A DNA stretch of 64,000 bases, from contig NMRB01000032.1 of NCBI GenBank assembly GCA_002633025.1, positions 852,421 through 916,420 on the forward strand. Direction: 5' to 3'. Below the pieces are notes generated by a model that saw nothing but the letters and a program-made list of their open reading frames with translations, was not told the origin of the DNA and ran no database searches. The DNA comes from Notospermus geniculatus (Eukaryota; Nemertea; Pilidiophora; Heteronemertea; Lineidae). Each line of letters opens with the position of its first letter. Within the stretch, counting starts at the first letter, position 1. Shown in pieces: positions 54,959-64,000 of this stretch. A program made the translations under genes and the position numbers.

Positions 54959-55077
54959 GGGCCGTATTCTAGAACGTTCCTTAACATTAAGGTCCACCTT
55001 AAATCTATTGTTCTCGATGGTTTTACAATAGACTTAAGGTCGACCTTAACGTTTAGGAACGTTCTAGAATACGGGCC
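54959..55077. mobile_element. Short foldback MITE, family A (copy 2)
   Basis: The ends gggccgtattctagaacgtt and aacgttctagaatacgggcc are inverted repeats. The core aaggtccaccttaaatct and ttctcgatggttttacaata match copy 1 at 533-631. Inner arms aaggt...accttaa extend the hairpin. Confidence 0.8.
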
Positions 55078-55296
55078 ATTGTCTCCATGGATTGATAAAA
55101 ATTCAAAAGTTTACAATGAGTGGAGTCTCTCTTTGGGAAACGTTAGAAAACGTTACACCGAGTTCGCTCCCTTGTCGACGCGCTCTTCACGTGGTAAAGA
55201 TGGCGACTCTCTCTGACAGCGCAGGTTTCATCCGAACGGCAGCATTGGAGGAAAGAAGCTCCGACGGAGGAAATCTTTTGACAATCCCTGCAGGGA

Positions 55297-55434
55297 CCTT
55301 ATTCACGAAGCTCCCGTAACTTGCGGGAGTGCGCAAACTACTAGTATTGTCCTTTTACGGACAACCTATTGTTCACTATCAGCCTGTCAAAGGATTTGCG
55401 TACCCTTAAAGTTACGGGGGCTTTGTGAATAAGG
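55297..55434. mobile_element. Family D MITE, most intact copy
   Basis: The terminal inverted repeats ccttattcacgaagctcccg, then taact, pair with agttacgggggctttgtgaa, then taagg. The interior has ttgcgggagtgcgcaaac and a tattgttcactatcagcctg word. About 138 bp, non-coding. Related copies are at 25548, 53597 and 56563. Confidence 0.75.
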
Positions 55435-56562
55435 ATAGGTCCATGCCGTTTAGACTCCGGCCCAGTGAATATCAGCGTGGGCGTTCCTCATTCGTGCTGG
55501 TGGCGTTACCCTGTTCCTTCGGTGTGACTATAGAGGGTACACCGGCACCTGTCAGATCAATGCTCGGCCGTCTCATGGCATCGCTGCTTAATACCGTGTT
55601 GCCCAAGCCGTAGCTTACGCTACCGTATTTTTCAAAATACCTAGCGATGTTAGCCGGCTAATGCAAGAAAGGAGAGAAAAACCCTTGCCACCTTTGCTCC
55701 CGGGATTAACTCGGTACTTTCGTCTGATTGCAAAGGTTTGTGGTCAATTGCCGTGTGCTTCCTAATACCGCCAGAGGTCTTGTCTTTTTTCTCATTCTGT
55801 CCTCCTGAACACTTCAAAGCTCGAGTTGATTATTCTTTTGGTCACTAAAAATAAACGTCCTTGTTGGGAAATCTTTCCTTGCGCGGTACTGCTTGCTTCC
55901 CGTGTGAGAAAATAAAAATAAGATATGATTGTTAGTGGCGCAAGCGACGTTCATTCCGGAAGTGACGATGTGCCTGACGACATGAAAAATCATGGCGACA
56001 TTTTTGCGTTTCCACCAAAGGAGTTGCGTAAAAAAATACTAAAAAATGCGACCATCTGATGTAGTTAAAGGAGGCTTGCAATCCAGAGAAAGTCTCCAGG
56101 CAAGGGGTCGAAAAATGATAGATCAACCAGTGCCGGGACGCGAAAATAAAAATAAACTGAAAAGCGAACTTACGAAAATCACATGGCATGGCTTCCCCTG
56201 CCCCCTCCCCAAATACGGCCCTGTGCAACCTGGCCAAAAGTGATCCCTGAAGTCCCATCGCCCCGTCAGGTATACCACGAATGACTCTTAAGTTCGATAT
56301 ACGTGAAAGGGGAGAAGCGCTTCGGAGTCTATGTTGAGGGCTGTTTGAACAACTGGAGACAGATTCAACAATTAAAAAGGTTCACTTTAGGCATGATCTA
56401 TACTCCAACCGATACTGACATCGTAGGACAAATTTAAAAAAACGTGAAAAAGCGAACATCGGTCAGCTCTTTCGGATCAGAGTACAAACAAGGCCCAAAG
56501 CGCTCCTATACGCACAAACCCCAGCTATAGTTGTCTGAGAACGTGGGAATCCGGGAACCGTA
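55435..56562. other. Intergenic, no supported gene
   Basis: No recognisable exon is seen. Confidence 0.4.
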
Positions 56563-56772
56563 TTCACAAAGCCCGCGTAACTTAGGGTATGCTTTGTCAG
56601 GCTGACAGTGAACAATAGGTTACCGCAAATGATCAATAGTTGTCAATCCCTCGTGTTAGGAGCGCTTCCCATAACTTTACGGAGTTCGTAAACTATTGTT
56701 CATTTGCGGGAAACCTTTTGTTCACCATCAGCCTGCCAAAGACTTTGCGTACCCTTAAAGTTTCGGGGGCTA
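56563..56772. mobile_element. Family D MITE, diverged or compound copy
   Basis: Starts gaaccgtattcacaaagccc with gtgaacaataggtt, then repeats the inverse with cgtaaactattgttcatttg and acccttaaagtttcggggg. It has the same architecture as 55297-55434 but about 70 bp more inside. Confidence 0.65.
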
Positions 56773-58139
56773 GGAAGCCCCCCGTCCTTCGCATTTGTGT
56801 GAAAAAAATTTCGTCAGTTGCGGCTGTGTGGTGGAAATCAACCATAGATGGAATCTAATCGTGTGGGTTTAAAGTCCCTTTAACACACATTCCCTGGCGG
56901 AAAAATGAAAGATGAGACGGAGACGCCAGTTTTAGCAACGAAATGTTAAATTGGCTTAGTTAGCACTTAGTCATTAGCGGGTGGAGATGACAGGAAGAAG
57001 TTTGAATGGTTTCACTAAGAAATAGCTCATGGTATCAAAACACGACGCCGGTTTTGGTATCTTTTTATAATGAAGGAGACGTTATGTCTGCTCTAGAACC
57101 AATGGCGTGGGGGGGGGACTTTAAAAGACAAATTGCCCTGGCATTTAGAAATGAATTAGCACCCGTCGGAAACTGGGGCAAAATCGTAAAAAGAGAGAGG
57201 AAGGTAAATGTGAGACGTCTGTGTATCGGTATATGCATTTCCCAGGAAGGTTTTTTAGTCATTGGCAATTTATCGGGTGGTGATGCAACGATTCTCCGGT
57301 TTGCCAAAGGGAATTGTCTGCTTCCACCGAACATCCGTTTAAAGATTTTTCTCGTCGAATGAAGAGAATATCGGAAGACAAAGATCTTCCATGCTGTCAG
57401 CGTTGTTGAACTGCTTTTGCCCTCTCAAAATAGCAGATCACATCATGGTGAGGGGAAATAGTAATTTCCTTGTTCGCCTAGTAACTTATATAGGTAAAAC
57501 AATCAAATTTTGCGAAGAGAATATGGTCGTTTGTTCACTTTCTCTTCCAATCTCGTTCCAATCGTCATCCGTTCCGTTCCGCATTTTATGATGGCTGTCG
57601 ATCTGAAGAATGGAATCTCGGTGGTGGTGTGAGGAGTTTTCCTCGTCTGCACGTAAAATTTTGGTGATGACCGACTCTTTCTATAAGTTAAAATTCCTCA
57701 TTGCGTCAAGTTACAGGCGGCCCGAGCTATTATAATGGGCCTGTTGCCCCCAAAACCTTCATTTTACGCCAACTTTGTGACAAGCTCGGCCGGCCTGTGA
57801 TTCCATTATATTTTCTTCCATCTCGTATCGAAGTGCACAACGTTACACTGAAACATTGAATCTCATTTGCACCCAAGGAGCGGTCGCCACAAGTGACTGA
57901 TGTCCGACCACTAAACATGACCGTAAATTCCATAAACCTTCCACACCCAAGGGTATTTATCACCATCAAACATTGTTTGCGCCGCCACGATTCCATCAGG
58001 GCATCCTACACAAACCTGTCAACATCTTGTTCATTAGCTCACATGGCGTGATCTTTTAAATATCTTCCTTTATGGCACCAAGGCCATCGCCGGCTTTCAA
58101 GTTAGTACTGATCAGCATCTTAGTAGTAATAAATAAAAA
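56773..58139. other. Intergenic, no supported gene
   Basis: A 118-codon open frame at 57006-57362 (+) has no recognisable domain, and I do not call it a gene. Confidence 0.4.
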
Positions 58140-58595
58140 GGCATCATTGAGACATCATTAGGCCTACTGCTTTAAGTATGCCTCATGGTCGTACGTTAAG
58201 TGCCTTTACCTTTGTTAAAATGGGAAACGTAAAAGAAATTGCTTGTCTTGAGCACTTGGCTTAAGGGTTATGCAAAGTGACTCGAAATCTCGAAATTTTA
58301 ACGCAAAAAATCTGACTAACTGCACACAAAATTGAGAAAATAAGGCTCGGGGCTCCTCGGGAAGCATCAGAAGAAGGGCCTCCGAGCCTTATTTTCTCAA
58401 TTTTGTGTGCAGTTAGTCAGATTTGTTGCGTCAAAAATTCGAGATTTCAAGCCACTTTTCATAAAAGGAAGCATAGTTGAAGCATCATTACTGCTTTAAG
58501 TATGCTTCCTAATTGTATCAATGTTAAATTGCCTTTATTTTTGTTATTGCCGGTAATATAAATGAAAAAATCTGTCTTGGGCACTTGGCTTAAAT
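58140..58595. repeat. Composite: long hairpin flanked by direct repeats
   Basis: The hairpin arms are 58274-58345 and about 58383-58458 (ctgactaactgcacacaaaa, then ttgagaaaataaggctc, mirrored). Outside them, 58141-58270 and about 58470-58595 are direct repeats (catcatta...ctgctttaagtatgc, gcctttac/tttttgtta, gtcttg(a/g)gcacttggctta). Confidence 0.7.
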
Positions 58596-59046
58596 TCCCC
58601 CCAAAATCATTATTCGACATTTACGGCTTAAACTTACACTTGATATTATCCAGATCAACATGCTTTATGGCATATCAGAACCGACATCGACATAACGACC
58701 CAAGTTTACCGTCTACTTTTTTTCCTTTTATGATTGTCCTGCCGTACTTGTACGTGCACGGCGTTCCTGTCAGCGCAACTTTGTTGATATTAATGCATAT
58801 CCGGAGTAACTAATGATGTCCCGGCATGAGAATCAGTACGGTTAATATATAACCCATCAGCATTCCAATGCACCAATGGTTAGGTTAGCCATACATCACT
58901 TATATCCAATAGAATCACTGACAATTTTAACAAAATGGCTGCCATGTCGCTGTTAAGGTTTCTAAGAAATGTTGTGGCAAATGAGATTGCATTTTCAGGT
59001 GCGTTTATTGGCCAGACATCATGATGCTCTCGATCAATTTTATCGG

Positions 59047-59688
59047 ACAAGCCGAGCAGGATGCATGTTATCTTGCCGGTGACTGTAATACAAGCCGAGC
59101 AGGATGCATGTTGTCTCGCCGGTGACTGACAAGCCGAGCAGGATGCATGTTGTCTTGCCGGTGACTGTAATACAAGCCGAGCAGGATGCATGTTGTCTCG
59201 CCGGTGACTGTAAAGGCCTGTCTACACGATCATACATTTGTTCAAAACATCATCATACATTTGTGTGATGATGTTCATGGACAGATATTTGATTGTGTAG
59301 GCTGTTTTCCCAACAAACTTGAACAGCAACCAACTTGTATGATGATGTTCAAATTTGTGTGATGATGTTCACGGCAAAATGTATGATCGTGTGGACTGTT
59401 TTCCCAACAAACCTGAACATGTATGATGATGTTCAAATTTTTAGCTGCATGTTTCATCTTGCCAATAACAGAAATCGACACACAAGCTTGGACATCATCA
59501 TACAAATGTATGATGATGTTTTGAACAAATGTATGATCGTGTAGACAGGCCTTAATACAAGCCCAGCAGGATGCATGTTGCCTTGCCGGTGACTGTAATA
59601 CAAGCCCAGCAGGATGCATGTTGTCTTGCCGGTGACTGTAATACAAGCCGAGCAGGATGCATGTTGTCTTGCCGGTGACTGTAATACA
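59047..59688. repeat. Minisatellite, 43-bp unit, interrupted by a MITE
   Basis: The unit is tacaagccgagcaggatgca, then tgttgtcttgccggtgactg, then taa. About four units lie left and three units right of the inserted element at 59214-59552. Joined across the element, the unit reads without a break. Confidence 0.9.
59214..59552. mobile_element. Harbinger-like MITE, family B (copy 2), TAA duplication
   Basis: The terminal inverted repeats aggcctgtctacacgatcat / atgatcgtgtagacaggcct extend about 30 bp. The taa at 59211-59213 and 59553-59555 flanks the element, while the uninterrupted minisatellite unit has a single taa. This proves a 3-bp target duplication. The interior repeats gtatgatgatgttcaaattt and resembles copy 1 at 5106-5358. 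Confidence 0.9.
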
Positions 59689-59959
59689 AAATGGTTGATG
59701 CTAAAGCCTTTGAACGTGTTAAAGGCGTCCGGCAAAGCGAACGTGGCAAAAGCTGTGTCTTTTTCTCACCGGCTGCATCTGAACAAGGCGTCTCCGCATG
59801 CATGTAATACATGTACATGTACATCATTGTCGCGCTTTAAATCGGCCTTTTTTTCGCTCTACTGCACACAGACCTTCGTACACAATGAATGTCAGTTTCC
59901 TCCTGACCACGTATACAAAAGTACATTTCAATATACGTAGTTGTGTACTACATGTACAC

Positions 59960-60059
59960 CATCCTCCCACAGCAGGGCTGTGGTCTCGTTCCTCTTCATA
60001 CACTCGTAGGAGTGGATATTAAAAGGAGGAGCGAGGAAAAAACCTGCTGTGGGAGGATG
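59960..60059. repeat. Foldback with 17-bp perfect arms
   Basis: catcctcccacagcagg and cctgctgtgggaggatg bound a 66-bp loop that holds further short complementary words (ctcgttcctctt / ggaggagcgagg). Confidence 0.75.
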
Positions 60060-60363
60060 CTACTGCACAAATGGGGACATGAATGAAGTCCACGTTGCAC
60101 GTGAGTTCACAGTTATATAGTGTTTTTTCACACTCAAGTCCACGATTGTATCTTTAACTGGCTGACACCTTTATAGGTGTTGCGTTTGTTGCGTCAGCCT
60201 TTTCAGTTATTATCTGAATAAATATGTTTATACAAAGTCCACCATTGGCACCAAAAACAACAACTATAACTGCAAGCAAGAATAAACAACGCCTGTAAAA
60301 ATCACGCGGCTTCTAAGTGGAAATACGCTTTTTTGTGAGTTCCAATGTTTACGGTTCCTCTCT

Positions 60364-61400
60364 ACTTCGGTGTCTTGGCAAATATAGAACTTCTTTCCTC
60401 TTTTTTCTTATCTTCTTGCTTGTGATAATGTCATCTCAGAAAAATATTTTTGTTGACGGTCTGGCGCGATATTGTTCCAGACAGTTAACTTAAAAGTACA
60501 TGGACATGTGCTCCTAAATGCTAAACAACGATATTGTTTAGTGAAAAACGGACTCGGGTTCATGTTTGTGACACTTTTTTATTTGAAATAGTCGTAACCG
60601 ATGGCAGAAATATCTGTGATCGTATTATGCGCTGTCGGATGTGTCATAGGCAGTGGAAAGCGACCTCAGTTTCGCCGCCTACTTATCGGCTAACGATTAT
60701 GAATAGTTGTCGCTGTGGTACTGTAAGACAGATTAATATCAAGACGACGCACTTGAAGAGGCGTATACATCATGAAACGAGAACAAATTTAAAAAATCAC
60801 TGCTTCATCCAAATTCTGAGTGAATGTCATAATAGCGCTGATTCTGTGAACCGAAACTGTTAATAACCGGCGCGTGAAGCTGGTAACACAATACAAATAC
60901 GTTTTTGTGAGGTCAGCATAGTGAGATCATTTCAGACGTCGCTCCTAAATCTGGCAGCACACATCAGTTGCCCTGTCAGATTGGAAATCTTGTCTCACGT
61001 GGTTCGCAGAGATGATCTCGCTGAGATTTCTGTACAGTACATCTGCCAAAAGCTTTAGGAAACAAGTTATCAAGTCTACGTTGTGTGCAAACAGTTGGTT
61101 CAGTTCAGTTAAAGCTTCACTGTATTGAATTTTACGATATTTTCAAAGTGTTAGGAGAGTGCAGGTATAGGTCTCATAGCCTCTTGAAGGTCCCCAAAAT
61201 ACTTGCCTGATACGTACCGGTACTTCAAAGAATCAAGTCCTAGTTTTCAGCACACATTGAAAAAACTGAAGGCAGAGCTCTAATGTATTCAGACAGGGCA
61301 TAGTACATTTTACACTTACACTTACGTCGGAGGACGTAAGCACTTTCTGAATTCAATGCAGTGAGGCTTTAACGAGAGAAGCAAGATTTTTCACCCGCAC
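60364..61400. repeat. Tandem duplication, copy 1 (with inserted element)
   Basis: Starts acttcggtgtcttggcaaat and ends gcaagatttttcacccgcac. It matches 61497-62298 closely, apart from the 256-bp insertion at 61113-61368 and small indels. A 109-codon open frame (60534-60863, +) with CRMCHRQW is broken in the second copy, so I do not call it a gene. Confidence 0.85.
61113..61368. mobile_element. MITE with TTAA target duplication
   Basis: The ends agcttcactgtattgaattt and gaattcaatgcagtgaggct are imperfect inverted repeats. The ttaa at 61109-61112 and 61369-61372 flanks it. The second duplicate copy has the empty site, with a single ttaa at 62267-62270 in otherwise matching flanks. A TTAA duplication is known for piggyBac and Kolobok elements; which of the two cannot be told. 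Confidence 0.9.
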
Positions 61401-61496
61401 GCTACACTCCTTTCGCAGTGTCTTCTCACTCATACCTATCGTTCATAGACACTGCTTACAATGGCCCGATCCCCGCCGATTTACCACTAGAGGGAT

Positions 61497-62298
61497 ACTT
61501 CGGTGTCTTGGCAAATATAGAACTTCTTTCCTCTTTTTTCTTATCTTCTTGCTTGTGATAATGTCATCTCAGAAAAATATTTTTGTTCACGGTCTGGCGC
61601 GATATTGTTCCAGACAGTTAACTTAAAAGTACATGGACATGTGCTCCTAAATGCTAAACAACGATATTGTTTAGTGAAAAACGGACTCGGGTTCATGTTT
61701 GTGACACTTTTTTACTTGAAATAGTCGTTACCGATGGCAGAAATATCTGTAATCGTATTATGCGCTGTCGGATGTGTCATAGGCAGTGGAAAGCGACCTC
61801 AGTTTCGCCTACTTATCGGCTAACGATTATCACAGTCGTTGTCGCTGTGGTACTGTAAGACAGATTAATATCAAGACGACGCACTTGAAGAGGCGTATAC
61901 ATCATGAAACGAGAACAAATTTAAAAAATCACTGCTTCATCCAAATTCTGAGTGGATGTCATAATGGCGCTGATTCTGTGAACCGAAACTGTTAATAACC
62001 GGCGCGTAAAGCTGGTAACACAATACAAATACATGTGCGTTTTTGTGAGGTCAGCATAGTGAGATCATTTCAGACGTCGCTCCTAAATCTGGCAGCACAC
62101 ATCAGTTTCCCTGTCAGATTGGAAATCTTGTCTGTGACGTATCACAAGGTTTTGTTCACAGACGGTTCGCAGAGATCTCGCTGAGATTTCTGTACATCTG
62201 CCAATAGCTTTAGGAAACAAGTCTATCCAGTCAACACGTTATGTGCAAACAGTTGGTTCAGTTCAGTTAACGAGAGAAGCAAGATTTTTCACCCGCAC
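61497..62298. repeat. Tandem duplication, copy 2 (empty site)
   Basis: The partner of 60364-61400 without the TTAA-flanked element. It has an additional gtgacgtatcacaaggtttt, then gttcacaga, segment near 62131-62163. Confidence 0.85.
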
Positions 62299-62629
62299 TC
62301 AAGAACCGTAGGGTTATCAACGTGGACCAATTTGTGATGGAAAGAGTCGAATGCTTTAGTGAAATCTAGTATCGCCGTGTCTACACTGTTAGAAATTTTT
62401 GTAATATTTTTACAGAAATGGGGAGCGCCAATTGGTCACGTGATGACTACTGATAGAGCAGACGAGACACCTAGCGTTGACCTATGCCCATTGTTCGAGA
62501 GATGCGGTTCACCAAGCACGGCCAATCACACCTTGATTCGTCATGAATAATAGGTGGCATTGGTGTACTATCAGTTCAAAACCACGCGTATATTCTCGCG
62601 TGGTCTGCGTGATCGGGGTTCCCTATTGC
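62299..62629. other. Intergenic, no supported gene
   Basis: A short hairpin is present at 62581-62604 (ccacgcg / cgcgtgg). Nothing else is seen. Confidence 0.4.
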
Positions 62630-62836
62630 CTGCAGCAGAGTTTCAGGAACTTCTGTAAATTTACATATGGTGTGATTTATGTTTTCCTGTATTAGTTGGA
62701 CTCAATTGGACTGTCCAGAATGATGCTTTCTGAGAACGTATGAAAATATAATTTGGTCAGCCTCCAGTCAAGTCTCTGTTAACATTTATTTCAGTCTGTA
62801 ATTTTACAGATCACGTCCTGAAACTCTGCTGCAGGA
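62630..62836. repeat. Foldback with 20-bp perfect arms
   Basis: cctgcagcagagtttcagga at 62630 is matched inverted by tcctgaaactctgctgcagg ending at 62836. The inner ends tctgtaaatttaca / tgtaattttacaga extend the pairing. Probably a MITE. Confidence 0.7.
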
Positions 62837-63376
62837 ATTTTCTGTAAAATCCTCTGTTTTTTCTAACAGTGTATGTGATCATTTCATCATATAAGAAGAA
62901 AGGATCAAGTGAAATGCTGAATGAGCTGCTCCGTGAGTTCCCTCGAAGGGTTCTGGAGAGACTGAGGTGATAGCGTGAAGCATCTTTGACATTGTGATGT
63001 ACATGTAGAAAAGGCACTAAAGCCACGCGTCATCATCTTTATTCCTGTCTCTGTGTCTGGTTTAATTGGGGACGCCGACTTCACATCATCAACCAGATAA
63101 CATTAATTTTTATCACCATCGCATTGTCTTACAGTAATTACAAGTTGATGCTACGGTCTGACAATAACCACACAAGTTAATGAATTAGTGTGTAGATGAG
63201 AAAAGAAGGTGTTTAACACCAACGTACAAGGCACCAATCGCCGTTAATGAATCATTTACCAGTCAGCGAATGTATTCGACGATACATCAGATTAGAATCT
63301 TGGTTGTGTCCTGTTCACCTGATTATGAAGATGGTTCCCCCAATGTCGGGGCTCGTCTTTGCCATGTTATCGTTCG

Positions 63377-63694
63377 TTAGTCTTTGAAACATTTGGCCAC
63401 ACCTGGGATGTTGTAGGTGATTTTCATTGTTTTCCAGACCCGCAGCATTCGTGACACTTCGCGTCTTTCCGTCATTCTTCGGTAAACATCTGGCACAGTT
63501 TCGAGCTCCGAGTTGAGAATGGGCTCACAGCTGAGCGATTCGCTGCAAGGTTGTCCTATACGGCATACGCATGCACGTTCCTCTTTTGACACTGGTTGAT
63601 ATCGTCGAAACGGTTTAGGAACTGACACTACGTTGGCAATTGTGGGGATTTCTTCTTCACGCCATCCCTCCACCCGGACATTCCTGAGGTCCAT
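63377..63694 (-). CDS. Possible terminal exon, unrecognised
   Basis: An open frame ending at 63377, with up to 105 codons. It is rich in charged residues, with a CVCRIGQPCSESLSCEP cysteine cluster and a WKTMKITYNIPG stretch. Composition looks more coding-like than neighbouring frames, but no splice partner or domain is recognised. It may be noise. Confidence 0.2.
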   Translation of the reverse strand: MDLRNVRVEGWREEEIPTIANVVSVPKPFRRYQPVSKEERACVCRIGQPCSESLSCEPILNSELETVPDVYRRMTERREVSRMLRVWKTMKITYNIPGVAKCFKD

Positions 63695-63885
63695 CCGAAA
63701 TGGGAACTACATGAGATACACCAAAGTCGCAGTTGTAAGGTTTGGGATCTATTATCATATCAAAGTCATCAGCCTGCTGTGTGGTCAGCAATGCCGCCCA
63801 TCACCAACAGGCGAAGCTGGACCCCGGCAACCCCAGACTTCTGTGACGTTAACTGTGATTTTGGTGTACATGTATATGGCTGGAT

Positions 63886-64000
63886 AAAGGCCCGTTTCCA
63901 CTAGAGCGTTTTTGCGCGGCGCATGACGCCGCGTTTTTGCGAGCGGAAATGCGCTGAGAATGCTGTAATGGATATCCCTTTATCCCTTTCCACTTGAGCG
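63886..64000. mobile_element. Element truncated by the window end
   Basis: Starts aaaggcccgtttccactaga, then gcgtttttgcgcggcg, with an inverted gcgcatgacgccgcgttttt inside. The last bases (tttccacttgagcg) look like the beginning of another copy. It resembles the GC-rich words at 8010-8310 and the aaggcccgt ends of family B. Confidence 0.45.

Noticed and set aside
57006-57362. 118-codon open frame on the plus strand.
   Set aside because: No recognisable domain and no splice or homology support.
59275-59827. Several open frames with repeated HASCSACITVTGK-like words.
   Set aside because: They are the 43-bp minisatellite read in different frames, not a protein.

Overview
The window is eukaryotic nuclear DNA. 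It has spliced genes with GT-AG introns and phase-consistent exons, long AT-rich intergenic stretches, several minisatellites and a very high load of short inverted-repeat (MITE-like) elements. Overused words such as tacatgta and taggccta, an LIN-9 orthologue, a PAN plus C-type-lectin protein and an intronless class A GPCR together suggest a marine invertebrate, probably a deuterostome (cephalochordate, hemichordate or echinoderm). The species cannot be fixed from sequence alone. I see no prokaryotic genes, CRISPR arrays, or rRNA or tRNA genes apart from one tRNA-derived SINE.

Layout. 1-11 kb: no supported gene; foldback elements and a 57-bp minisatellite. 11.4-20.6 kb: two tandem minus-strand paralogues of a multi-pass membrane protein that I do not recognise (770 and 869 aa, each one coding exon), with a 1.1-kb duplication and an 827-N gap between them. 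22.7-24.3 kb: a three-exon minus-strand gene for a secreted PAN/apple plus C-type-lectin protein (255 aa). 25.9-26.9 kb: an intronless minus-strand rhodopsin-type GPCR (343 aa), with a second N-terminal copy across a 419-N gap. 29.4-38.7 kb: the complete plus-strand LIN9 gene (15 exons, about 525 aa), a subunit of the DREAM/MuvB cell-cycle transcription complex. 44.1-50.0 kb: an 11-exon minus-strand SLC1-family (EAAT-like) transporter with unusual ion-site residues and a one-base frameshift. 50-64 kb: no confident gene; minisatellites, foldbacks and a 0.8-1.0-kb tandem duplication.

The genes do not form a pathway. The most informative structure is of two kinds. (1) At two of the single-N positions and both long N gaps, the sequence on the right repeats the end of the sequence on the left. 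This is the signature of unmerged allelic contig ends, so the duplicated LIN9 exons and GPCR copy may be artefacts. (2) Several MITEs can be dated or typed directly because an empty site or clean target-site duplication lies in the same window: TAA in a minisatellite, TTAA in one copy of a tandem duplication, TTA, TAA, and 5-bp duplications on two related elements. The candidates for undescribed biology are the tandem multi-pass membrane protein family and the divergent SLC1 transporter.
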